28,888 bases of DNA from Sperchopsis tessellata. Lineage: Eukaryota > Arthropoda > Insecta > Coleoptera > Hydrophilidae. Location: assembly GCA_033557685.1 (NCBI GenBank), contig JAWQRN010000502.1, forward strand, positions 1-28,888, read 5' to 3'. Of this stretch, positions 20,104 to 28,888 are shown one piece after another. The translations under genes were made by a program, and so were the position numbers. Numbering within the stretch: the stretch's first letter is position 1; every line of letters starts with the position of its first letter. The notes below the pieces were generated by a model that was given only the letters and a program-made list of their open reading frames with translations, made no database searches and had not been told where the DNA came from.

Positions 20104-21319
20104 GTGGCGCTAGTGGCCTTCTATGTGTCAACAAAGTTGAACATGCGTATCTTTCTTCTTCTAAGATTGGCTTTCGAATTCGCGAGACAACTGAACTTGG
20201 ACATGCCAAATTCTTGGATAAAGCAAGAAATTGCTAGAGAAGATTGGTTCTCGTATTTTTTGTACGGGACCATAATCTGTCTATCCGCAAGCCTCAAGCT
20301 TCGAACCTTGCCCGAGCCTCAGATTTCAATCGAGTGACTGTCAACGAATTTTTCAAAAATTTACAAACCATTTACAACCGACTAGCCTATCCTCCACGAT
20401 CTATCTACAATATGGACGAAACCGGGCTTACCACCGTCCTGACTCCAGGTAAAATCGTGAGCCGTCGAGGCTTTAAGCAGATTGGACGAATCACTTCCGC
20501 AGAAAGAGGAACTTTTGTGATAATGGCATTGACTGTATCAGCTCAAGGAAACTTCATACCACCGTTTTTTGTCTTTCCACGAAAAAATTTCAAACCTCAT
20601 TTCTTGTCCAACGCACCAATCGGAGGCGCTGGAAGTGAGAACAAAAGTGGCTGGATGATTGCTTCTGATTGTTTGTTATTTTTGAGACATTTTCAAAACC
20701 ACTCTCAGGCTTCAGCGGTAAATCCTGTGCATTTAATTCTGGACAATCATCAATCTCATATCTCAATTGATGCCCTCCAGTTTTGTCAACAGCATCATAT
20801 CACAGTTTTATCTTTGCCGCCCCACTATTCACATGAACTCCATGAACTGATAGGAGTGTTTTTGGCCCATTAAAAAAATCTTATAACTATCATTGCGATT
20901 ATTGGATGTTGAACAATCCTGGGAGAACGATGACAATCGTCACCTTTGCGTTACCTTTAGCTGCAACAAATTCAAACATCAGATCCCGATTTCTAACTAC
21001 AGGAATATTTCCTCTCAATCCAGACGTTTTTGAAGAAATTGATTACTTGCCAGGTCATGTCACTCATAGAGCATGGAGTGAAGAAGACCATACATGGCCA
21101 GGATCGTCAAGCGAAAATGATATGTCCAAGGCCTCAAGCTCGTTCACCAGCGACTATGATATTCATCTCGCTCAGGTCCTTCAATCCATTCGATCGTTTT
21201 CAAAAGAGGGCGAAAGAACGGTATCGAAAAGAGAAAGTAATCGCAGGAAGACTGCAATTCTGACTGACGTCAACGAAATGGACGCACTGATAAAGGAGCA
21301 AACACAAAAATCAAAATGA
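20104..21319 (+). pseudogene. pogo-like DDE_1 transposase pseudogene
   Basis: Three frames join into one protein. LAFEFARQLNL ... WIKQEIAREDWF (20165-20250) is the CENP-B-type DNA-binding domain. After a frame change near 20250, DHNLSIRKPQASNLARASDF continues, then IYNMDETGLTTVLTPGKI with the first catalytic Asp, SAERGTFVIMALTVSAQGNF, SGWMIASDC and LILDNHQSHIS with the second Asp. After SLPPHYSH a second frame change lies between 20840 and 20849. The third acidic residue, the GAT at 20849-20851, is in the new frame, followed by SVFGPLKKSYN, then MLNNPGRTMTI and TTGIFPLNPDVFEE. All three catalytic acids can still be seen. The N-terminal helix-turn-helix that precedes the CENP-B domain in full-length relatives is missing, with under 100 bp between TIR and domain. 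Confidence 0.88.
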
Positions 21320-21554
21320 ATGTGAGGAAGAAGACATCCAAGGATCAGTCAGCTCGCAGACAACGTGGACGTCTGAGAAAAGTCGTTTGTAGCAGATCTG
21401 ATGATGACTAAAGCACTTCTCGATCATTTTTTGTCCTCTTTATCTTGTTTCATGTGGTCAATAAAAATGTTTTCCGAGTAAATTAATGTTGTGAGTTTTG
21501 AATAAAGTCATTAAAACAGGATAGGTTCGAGTATTGTAACTGATTGAATGGAGT

Positions 21555-21623
21555 CTCATGAATTACCCCGTACTTTGTTACTATTTACCCCGGTATCGGG
21601 GTAATTTGTGACCGAGACATGAG
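21555..21623 (+). repeat. Subterminal palindromic cluster echoing the pogo TIR
   Basis: CTCATGAATTACCCCG (21555-21570) is the inverse of CGGGGTAATT...CATGAG (21597-21623). Between them TACCCCGGTATCGGGGTA (21586-21603) is itself a palindrome with one mismatch. The motif GGGGYAATTYGTGRC is shared with both TIRs. These could be extra transposase binding sites. Confidence 0.65.
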
Positions 21624-21906
21624 AAGACATTTTATTTTTTTTATCAAACTGGAGGATTAAACCATTAAAAAATACCTGTGAGTATTTCTTTATCTATAAC
21701 AGTGTTCTCCGGAAAAATTCGTAAACGCGTAATGTCACGAATTGCCTCGGTCTCCCCTAGCTCTACTAGTTACGGAGGTATTTAAATGTGACAGAAAACT
21801 TTCCAACTTTAAAATATACACATTCTTTTACTAATTAAATGTTGAGAGTAAAAAAATTATTTAAATTTCTTGTTAAATTTACATAAAACAATCGTATTTT
21901 TAATTC

Positions 21907-22084
21907 AATTAACCGCGCCCCAGGGTTCAAAATGGACGTCCGATTGCAGGTTACGAAATTGTCGTTTTTGGTTAATGCCTCTTTTGTAACAAGACAAAAG
22001 ACGATGAGTAAGTACAGAATATATAGTTTTTTTTTTGTACAGATGATTGAAAACGAGTGAAATCTGCGGGGGCGCGAATTAAAA
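21907..22084. mobile_element. Possible MITE with GC-rich ends
   Basis: AATTAACCGCGCCCC at the left and GGGGGCGCGAATT at the right form a short imperfect inverted pair (core CGCGCCCC) about 175 bp apart, enclosing AT-rich sequence. The GC-rich ends stand out from the surroundings. No clear target-site duplication was found and the TIR is short, so this is tentative. Confidence 0.35.
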
Positions 22085-22122
22085 TTTGGTTGTTAAATCT
22101 GAAGGCACACCGGATGGATGCG

Positions 22123-22198
22123 TCTCCGTTCTGAAAACCAGTCGGATGTAAGCAGCCAAATCTCCGTTCTGAAAACCAGTCGGATGTAAGCAGCCAAG
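22123..22198 (+). repeat. 38-bp tandem duplication, two copies
   Basis: Copies at 22123-22160 and 22161-22198 read TCTCCGTTCTGAAAACCAGT continuing as CGGATGTAAGCAGCCAA and are essentially identical. A partial CGGATGGATG echo lies just upstream. Confidence 0.9.
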
Positions 22199-22199
22199 A

Positions 22200-23195
22200 T
22201 AATCGATGACGTTACAATTTTAAAAATATGTTATTTGTTCAGCCAAATAAAAAAATAAATGAAGTACATGTTTACCTACTTATCGAATGCTTTGTAGACT
22301 TACTTATACTGAATTTATCCAATGTCACAAGTGATTGTGTTGATACTTTTGCTCTTCAATTACTTACCAGAATTACAATAGTTAAACATTTGCAGGTACA
22401 TTTACATACATGAACGATATTATAAACTACTTTATTTTTAAGATTTATTTCTATTGTAAATAGTATTAATACAACATATAATTTGATATAATATTCCTAC
22501 AAATAATGATTGTAAAACCTTTCAGTTAAAGTAACTACCTAAGTATTGATCACAGTTTGGGCAAAAGTGGTTTATCTGTTTGCAAGAAGCCAAGCAATAT
22601 GGTATGAAGCAACAGCACCAGCACCTGAAATACGAAATATAATGAAATTTGTTTTATTTGGAATAGTTTTAGCATTTGATCTTCCAACCATTTTTTATAT
22701 TAGTGACCTCTTTATTTTGTTTTTAAGAAAGGAAAATTTATAAAGTAGTGATGTTTTATAATATCTTGCTAATTATACAAAATATATTTAAATAAATGAT
22801 TCAAAACTTTATAAAGCAAAATTGTAGACCATTTGAGCGTAAAAATTTAACTACGTAGTCCGTAGGTTCAGTTAATTTTTTATTGTACTGTATTTTTCCA
22901 CTGTAAAAATATTTAAATTTAAGTTTAAACATGGCCTAATGCTGAGTTTATATCTTTACGGGTTTAATTATTAGCAATATTGTCACGCAAAACATTAATA
23001 TTTCGTATTACAATCAGTATAATATCTTTGCTGGAAGACAGTTGATGGCTTTAGCTACTTATCTATGGCCAAAAACAATTTAAAAAAATTCTCTTCATTA
23101 CATTATATATTTAAGCCATTATCTAAGTCATATTTTAAAAATCACTTTTGTATAAAATATTCTATTGTTTCCATCTATCTTAGATTCTCATTTTT
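22200..23195 (+). other. Intron 3 segment, nothing recognised
   Basis: AT-rich. The open frames at 22228-22413 and 22546-22743 encode hydrophobic peptides without a recognisable domain and without good splice sites in a phase that would continue NFRKB. Confidence 0.45.
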
Positions 23196-23200
23196 TTTCT

Positions 23201-23275
23201 GTGGCAGTACAATCATCTTTGGACCTTGGCCTACTCTACCATCTCCCTCTATCGTTCTCGGTTTCGGGCTAACAC
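23201..23275 (-). mobile_element. LINE ORF2 C-terminal fragment
   Basis: The minus strand reads VLARNRER-stop-REMVE-stop-AKVQR. Allowing for the two stops at Trp/Glu positions, this matches the ARDRxxWRxMVxEAKxxxG end of RTE-like LINE ORF2 proteins. It may come from the same clade as the remnant at 1-602. Short, so only moderately sure. Confidence 0.5.
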
Positions 23276-23699
23276 GGTATATTTTACATACACTATCTTA
23301 TTATACACATTGATTTTTAGAGTTTTTAAAGTATTCACACTACTATAATTATTATAAAGTTGAAGGTATTTGAGTTTGGAATATATGATATATTGTAACA
23401 TAAACTAGAAGAATTACTAACTAGGAAAGATGGTTCATTTAAGAGGTGTTGTGATGTTTAAAAATCTCCTAGGATTTTCGAAAAATTGTCCATACGATTC
23501 TATTAGTACCGGATGAATATCAACAATCCTTCCTGTCGCCTAAATTGGAAGTAATGTGAATGGTTTTAAAAGTCGAACGGGGTCATCGATGTTGAGGTTT
23601 TTAGATGGTTCAGTCCATTTGGACTTCTGCGAAAGGGCGTTGAAAGTATCTTAGAAAATAAAAAAAAGTACGCTAATGCCGCACAAATGAAGAAAGGTC

Positions 23700-24062
23700 A
23701 GAAAGCCAATGTGATTTGGTAGTGTGTTCGTGTATAGTGGAAACTCGATTGTCTACGAAGGTTTTAAAAGTAAATGGTTCTTAGTGAAGCAACTCAAGAA
23801 CAATAGTGGAATATATGAAAATATGTGTATTTGAGATCGAATTTTTTTGTAGAAAAGGTTGTAAAAAAAATAAAACTTGTGAAACAAGCCCTATTAAAGA
23901 AAGTTCAAGCCGAGGGATTAATATCGTCTTCAAGGGAGAGAGTTTCGTTTTTGCTATATGATCCAGAGTTTGATACTCTGACATGAAAACGTCATATGAG
24001 TCATGCAATATTGATTTTTTGAGAGACGAGTATTTAACCGGTGTAACATGTAAGAGGACCAT
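23700..24062 (-). pseudogene. BEL/Pao RNase H-region remnant
   Basis: LSPLKTILIPRLELSLIGLV matches the (V)APLKxxSIPRLELCGAxL block unique to BEL/Pao polyproteins. YSTIVLELL follows, where WTDSTIVLSWL is expected (the Asp is lost), and then TFVDNRVSTIHEHT near 23.72 kb (family: FVANRVxxIQ). Confidence 0.85.
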
Positions 24063-24580
24063 CGGAGGATTCAGATGACCAAGATCTTACTTAAACATCT
24101 AATATTTTGAACGAGTTTTCAGAAAATGGTTTTCTGTGAGTACATCATCTGAATGCATATGAGAGTTGAGGTATAAGTTAGCTTGATTTCCCACAACGTC
24201 TGCACAGTTTCCGCTATAGGTGGAGTAGTATTCACTTGAAGAGTCGTGACGTTAAAAGAAGATGATTGTGGGGTTTTTCTACAAAAAGGTACAATAAAGT
24301 AATTGGAACTGTGGACGGTTTGCCATGAATTCTGACAAGAGTTAGCGAAGGAAGGATTTGAGAGTACAGGTCACATCAGATAAGTATATCGATTGGTGAG
24401 GGTTGGTAAAATGTCGGAATTGCTAGGAGAACTGAATGAAATAAATAAGATGATCTGATAGTGGAACTACAGAAAAATCTGCAGTGATGCAGAATAAAAC
24501 AATAGCCTCTGTTTCCAATGGAGGGAGAGAATTATGAATGAAATGAAACAAGCGACCTTGTACCTACTTCAAGGTATAGT

Positions 24581-24775
24581 TTAATCTAAACCAGATATTA
24601 TGATTGACATAGGCGTAAGTCCGAGTTTATTAGCAAACTTTTGTGTTATGACTGAAGTGTTGGAACAAGAGTCTACGATTCCCCTAACTGGAAGCAAAGG
24701 ATTTAGAAAAACAGTAACATATTTAATCAAGGTTCCCAAAAGGTCAGAGAGAACATCTGATCTCAAATTTGTCAT
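24581..24775 (-). pseudogene. BEL/Pao protease remnant
   Basis: RGIVDSCSNTSVITQKFANK followed by LGL matches the BEL/Pao retropepsin block (RALLDSGSQxSFITExLAxxLGL). The active-site DSG is changed to DSC. The frame carries no stop over 64 codons, but neighbours are broken. Confidence 0.8.
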
Positions 24776-25149
24776 GACATTGGTATGTATTGGAGGAAGA
24801 GTTGAATCATAATTTCAAAGTCTTGAATTTTGTTCGAAGTGCAGTAGCGTATTGTGCATTTTGTCACATTTACGATAGGTGAATTTAGATCTAAATTCCT
24901 TGCTAGAATGTTCAGAAAAAATAATTGATGCACACTTTTTGAGATTATGCTATAACATGACGCTTATGGGCATCTATGGCTTTGAATTCATCACTAGAAT
25001 AGATATTATGTGCATGTTAAAATACGAGGCAGCAAGAAAGTTTAGTTGTTGACGAGGTGATTGTCAGCAGTTATGTTTTTGAGAATTATAGCCTAGTAGT
25101 GGGTTTTTGTGTAGCTGATGGCCAAGGTTAGTTACATATTTTTGAATTT

Positions 25150-25651
25150 TTGAATATTTTGCATTGATTTCTACAAAAGATGTGAAAAGATTGGAAAAGC
25201 TGTCGTATTTGCAATTTCTGTTTCGATTTGAGTCTTAGTCATATTGTTTAGACGTTGTAAGGGGAGTGTCAGTTTTAGAAAATCTCTTTCATTAGGTATT
25301 TTTAATTGCTGAAAGGCTTCGTAATTATAGTCATTTAAAGTAGTTAAGAAGGCTTGAAGTTATGAGCTTACGATTCTACCAGCCAAAAGTGCAAGATTTA
25401 AAATGTTTTCAAGGTAACTGGTTGTTCTTGTTGTCATATCTATTAAGAAGTGACTGCCAAACTATTCAATATTTGGTTACTATAACAGGAAGTTGGTTTT
25501 TAATGGATAATGCTTTATCAGAGCGAGAGGTATTGTGCACTAAATATATGAACATATCCTTAAAAGTTGGGCATTTGGTTAAAGCATCGCCAAATAATTT
25601 TGGTATACTTTTATTAAGGAGTTTAAATGAAATTTGAATTGTCTGAAACAC
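25150..25651 (-). pseudogene. BEL/Pao gag remnant
   Basis: FGDALTKCPTFKDMFIYLVH followed by NTSRSDKALSIKNQLPV matches the gag block FxGDxxxWPTFxDxFxxLVHNN...LIKNLPV of BEL/Pao elements (DUF1759-type). Further left, YEAFQQLKIP ... LTLPLQRLNNMTKTQIE continues the same protein. Confidence 0.82.
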
Positions 25652-25664
25652 GCCTATCTGAAAA

Positions 25665-26185
25665 TAAAAACCTTATTGAGCGAAACGTGATTCGAGGTCA
25701 TCAGACTCAGAAATCCTATCCTAATTTAAGTATATACCGAATAATTTGTAAAAATTTCATCAAATGATCGATATGATGTGCAAACTGCCTTGTATTTAAC
25801 TTGAAATAGAATTATATCTGAATTTGCCGTGTTCGTCGGGTATAACATATGTCAATAGCGATAATTTTATTTTTTTTAATTTCAATAACTGCTATCTAAG
25901 TGCTTCTTCTTATTTTTAATTAACGACCTGGTTATGTGATTAAATGTTAGAACGAAAATGCATTTTGAAAAATATTAAAACGTTTTTACGATTACGAGAA
26001 ACTTCCTATTTTTCCGGTTCGAATTGACCAAAATATTAGGTATATTTGTAGATTATTTTCGAAGGAATTATTATCTGGGAATCCTTCCCAATTCATCCGT
26101 TATTCTGAATCTTATTTTTTCTGAATTGTTGAAAAGATGGTCGTACACTTTAGATTTTAAATATCTCTAAAATATATGGAAGATT
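25665..26185 (+). other. Segment between BEL/Pao and the Tc1-type relic
   Basis: AT-rich, no coding block recognised. It could contain the 5' LTR of the antisense BEL/Pao element, but no second LTR was found for comparison. Confidence 0.4.
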
Positions 26186-26189
26186 TTGA

Positions 26190-26825
26190 AAGCAGACAGG
26201 TCAATCAATAAAGCCTTTACGTCCAATCTACGTATTCGGGAATACTTTGGTCACCTAATGTCGAACAATTTAGGTGTAATAAGATTTATTGAAACAAAAT
26301 ATTTTCAGATAATTTCTTTTATTTTTTTAAGAATCGGAACAACTTGACTTTAATAAAGATCTAAATAATTCCCAATAATACAATTCTTGAAACATTAATT
26401 AGTTCAGTTTTTATGCGTATTGAGTATGCGTTTCCAATGAGAATTTTCTTACGACCAATATCGATAGTTATGACGCTTGACCGTACCATGTAAACGACAT
26501 GTTACCTCGTTAGAAAATATCACGTAATATGCAAAATTTTGATCATTGTTGCAAACTTTTCAAATAAATCCAATATTTGACCATAATCATCGCCTTATTA
26601 TATTTTGGCCAATAGAAACTTGATGATAATATTTTTGCTGTTAAAGTATTCGTTCTTTAGATCGACTCCTTTTATTAAAGTAATATTTGTACTAAAAGTT
26701 CGTGCTACTTCTTCTACCATAATGGTAATATTTTGGCCAATGTCCTCCTGAGTTGCAATCCTTCGACGTTTGGTTTTAGTAGGTACATTTTGATTTATAT
26801 TAAATAACTTGACAAATAAGAACAA
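26190..26825 (-). mobile_element. Tc1/mariner-type transposase relic
   Basis: Minus-strand blocks in order: RRRIATQEDI near 26770 resembles the R-rich linker of the second helix-turn-helix (RSxRTxENI). IFSNEVTCRLHGTVKRHNYR followed by YWS and ENSHW (26520-26420) matches the first catalytic block IFSDEATFxLNGxVNRHNxRYW. THTQYA-stop-KLN follows (family: HTQYPQKLNVW). VFPNT-stop-IGRKGFID-stop-P (26247-26200) matches FPxRWIGRRGPIEWPPRSPDL. The first acid has become Asn, the third is lost and stops are frequent, so the copy is old. TIRs were not found. Confidence 0.72.
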
Positions 26826-26829
26826 TATA

Positions 26830-28740
26830 ATTCATTGCAACCTTTTTCGTTTCCGCATACAAGTATGTAGTGTTTCGTGTTTTGTAAATGTCTTTTTTAT
26901 TTAATAAAGCTTAAGCATTATGATTGTGCACGTTAGGTCAAAATTTCGAAAATACTTAAACTGTGGTAGTTTTTAGTAAATACAATCATTAATTCAATAG
27001 TTATTTGGTATTTTGTGGATTTGATGTTTTCCGATTATCGTAAGTGATAACTTAATTTTAATAATTATCCTGCCGCATAACGATATCTAACAAGTAACGT
27101 ATTTAATAATTTTTTTATGCAACCGTTAAGTAATTTATATTTTGGATTTCTTTTGTGCCTTGATTTATTAAAATACTAATTCCAAATATATTTATAATAA
27201 TTTATTTTTTTTGTATATTATTTGTAGTGGTGTAGTAATTTGATTAATGCCTACGGGGAAGTTTAGAAATATAATTGTCATATTTTGCTGGTTCGTGGTT
27301 TAAATCTGTGATTACTATTTTTGTATATTGGTTGCCTATTTCTTTGAATATGAATTTATTTCGTTATAAATTAACTGTTTTTTTTCTGTTTTAATCAATT
27401 AAAATTAATAATATTCCAAATTTGAGTACAGTAAGTTTATTTAGTTTTCATTAGAATACAGCTTGAGGGCGGTCCTCAACTACTCAAAAATATGAGTTGC
27501 TACAGTCTTCGTAGTAGTCTATGTAATTTTCATAGTTTTTATTCTATTTAGACATATACATAAAATTACTTCGGCAACTTGGGTACATCCATGCATTGGT
27601 GACACCTGCTTAACATATTACATTTTCGCTTGGAAATAGCAGTACTACTTAAGATGTTATGTACATGCAATATTAAAAAAAGGAATTAAAAAATGTCCCA
27701 TATTGTTAATCAAATAGCTCAAATAATAACATCTACCAAAAGTTGATTTCCAAATTCTATATTACAAGCCAGCGATTTTTTTATATAGAATGGTATACAT
27801 TTCTTTATAAGTTTCTAAATTACTCGCTAAAATAATACATCCAAATTTAAAAAAATTATACAGTAATGATGACAATATCATATCTTACATTATGTTTGCA
27901 TGCGTTATATTATACTACTTCGGTTTTGTATTTTTAAGATCACATATGTCTGATTTAAATAAAGGAAGGTTAGTAGTTTTTGTTTGTTTCCGAACATCCA
28001 TAAAACTACTACACAAGTCATTAGCAGTTGCAAACTGTATATAATTTTAGACAAAGATTTATAAATGCGTTATAGCATAGTTTGTTATTTATCCAGGTTT
28101 ACAAAAAATGTTGCCATAAATTATATTACCAATACGATATTTAACTAAAGTACAACATAAGTGCAGACAATCGGAGTGTTTAGTAACAATTAATTTAACA
28201 ACCACAACTACAAATAAGTTTAACATTATACTATTTGGCAATTTGGGCACTCATTCTGATTCTAAACTATTTAAATAATGGTCTATAAATCAGAAATTAA
28301 AAAATATGAATTTTATGGCATAACTTGGCTTATTGTTTGAAATAAAATTGGTCGTGTCTGGAAGTTGAGTTTGCTCAATAGAGTTCTTGGACAATTTTAG
28401 TTTAAGGTGGCGAACAATGACTTGGAAGCACATGCTAATATTATGGTATATGAGAGTATAACATCACTAAGGAGCTATACATATCTACAAATTGATACTG
28501 CCGCAGCTCATCCCACATTTTAATTTCTTAGTCCATATCGAAGAAGTTTTCCGACCAATGATAGATATTTATTTCCACCTAATAATTATTTATAATCTAT
28601 TTTTTAGGCGCCATCTGATTTTATTTATCTGCAACATTACATGACACGTGGCGGCAACCAGGAAAATGGACCGTGGTTATGGGACTGTACTTCTAGTGAT
28701 ATCTAGGTTTTTTGTATCTTGTTTTACAATAATGATAACT
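26830..28740 (+). other. Intron 3 or intergenic segment, nothing recognised
   Basis: About 1.9 kb of AT-rich DNA without a convincing coding block, TIR or repeat on either strand. Confidence 0.45.
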
Positions 28741-28746
28741 TATTAA

Positions 28747-28888
28747 ATGTAATAGACTTCCACGGTTAGTATCTGTATGAATGTTGTTTCCGGGTGGAAA
28801 CCGTGTAGAGACGCTGACAAGTGCCGACGTTTCGTCCACTGTTGCAAGGGACATTTTCAAGGCGAGTGATGTTACTTCAATAAATGAA
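28747..28888 (-). mobile_element. PLE terminal region with hammerhead-like core, cut by the window edge
   Basis: In minus orientation the sequence enters at the window edge. After GCCTTGAAAATGTCC come a loop, GGAC and GAAACGTCGG, then TTTCCACCCGGAAACAACAT, and the outer end at CCGTGGAAGTCTATTACATT (28747). GTCC (28852-28849 on minus) and GGAC (28837-28834) can pair as stem II beside the GAAAC. This arrangement is the known terminal pattern of Penelope-like elements, many of which carry hammerhead ribozymes there. The CUGANGA box is degraded (TTGAAAA). Related copies are at 6291-6394 and 18036-18104. The rest of the element would lie to the right, outside the window. Confidence 0.7.

Larger units (their letters stand above)
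20012..21759 (+). mobile_element. pogo-like DNA transposon with matched TIRs and TA target sites
   Basis: Left end: TA at 20012-20013, then CGGGAGACCGGGGCAATTCG continuing as TGGCAACACG. Right end, reverse complemented from 21759: TA, then GGGGAGACCGAGGCAATTCG continuing as TGACATTACG. The TIRs are about 29 bp and about 80-85% alike, and they sit directly on TA dinucleotides as expected of the pogo/Tc1-mariner group. The element is about 1.74 kb. Inside is a broken DDE_1 transposase gene. Near the right end a TIR-like motif is repeated in a palindromic cluster (21555-21623). Confidence 0.9.
23470..25660 (-). mobile_element. BEL/Pao LTR retrotransposon, internally deleted and decayed
   Basis: On the minus strand, from right to left: gag (25.65-25.15 kb), a zinc-knuckle end with RKCDKMHNTLLHFE near 24.85 kb, protease (24.78-24.58 kb), a pre-RT linker with ENHFLKTRSK near 24.1 kb, then directly the RNase H side (24.06-23.70 kb) and a short integrase tail near 23.53 kb. 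The polymerase domain between linker and RNase H is absent, as is most of the integrase, so two large internal deletions occurred. Many stops and frame changes. LTRs were not identified. It lies antisense within NFRKB intron 3. Confidence 0.85.

Noticed and set aside
22546..22743. Small hydrophobic protein gene
   Set aside because: No start context, domain, splice support or conservation evidence. Typical of AT-rich noise.
1..28888. CRISPR arrays, bacterial operons, riboswitches or phage genes
   Set aside because: No regularly spaced direct repeats, ribosome-binding patterns or prokaryotic gene packing. The content is eukaryotic with spliced exons.

Overview
The window looks like AT-rich nuclear DNA of an arthropod, most likely an insect. 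It has long introns, spliced coding blocks and a dense layer of decayed transposable elements (mariner, Tigger/pogo, Tc1-like, BEL/Pao, Gypsy, Penelope-like, LINE, SINE). No bacterial features are present. The order of insect cannot be fixed from the sequence alone.

One host gene is evident, on the + strand: the orthologue of NFRKB (INO80 subunit G). Three coding exons are visible at 756-1174, 4678-6103 and 10461-12195. Splice phases join exactly (2, then 0, then an open 1-nt overhang), giving at least 1193 codons. The exons carry the N-terminal UCH37-binding-type (DEUBAD-like) domain, a helical middle domain, the winged-helix domain and a long Gln/Ser/Thr-rich tail. The C-terminal exon or exons were not found. 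Intron 3 therefore runs from 12196 to beyond the right edge, or holds a short exon I could not recognise.

Layout: 1-602 holds an antisense LINE remnant running off the left edge. Intron 1 (1175-4677) holds a decayed Penelope-like element (PLE) with RT and GIY-YIG blocks. Intron 2 (6104-10460) holds a PLE terminal fragment, a second LINE fragment and an antisense Tigger-like transposon. Intron 3 (12196 onward) holds, in order, an antisense tRNA-derived SINE, a 189-bp-period diverged repeat, an antisense mariner with both TIRs, a broken Gypsy element, a 69-bp PLE micro-insert with target-site duplications, a pogo-like element with matched TIRs and TA target sites, a possible MITE, a LINE 3' fragment, an antisense BEL/Pao element lacking its RT, an antisense Tc1-type transposase relic, and a PLE terminus running off the right edge.

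The most notable pattern is a single PLE terminal family found three times in or beside this gene (about 6.3, 18.0 and 28.8 kb). The right-edge copy keeps a hammerhead-ribozyme-like core, and the 18-kb copy is a tiny fold-back insertion with 13-bp target-site duplications. No wholly new gene system could be shown. The transposable elements are all visibly broken, and only NFRKB looks functional.
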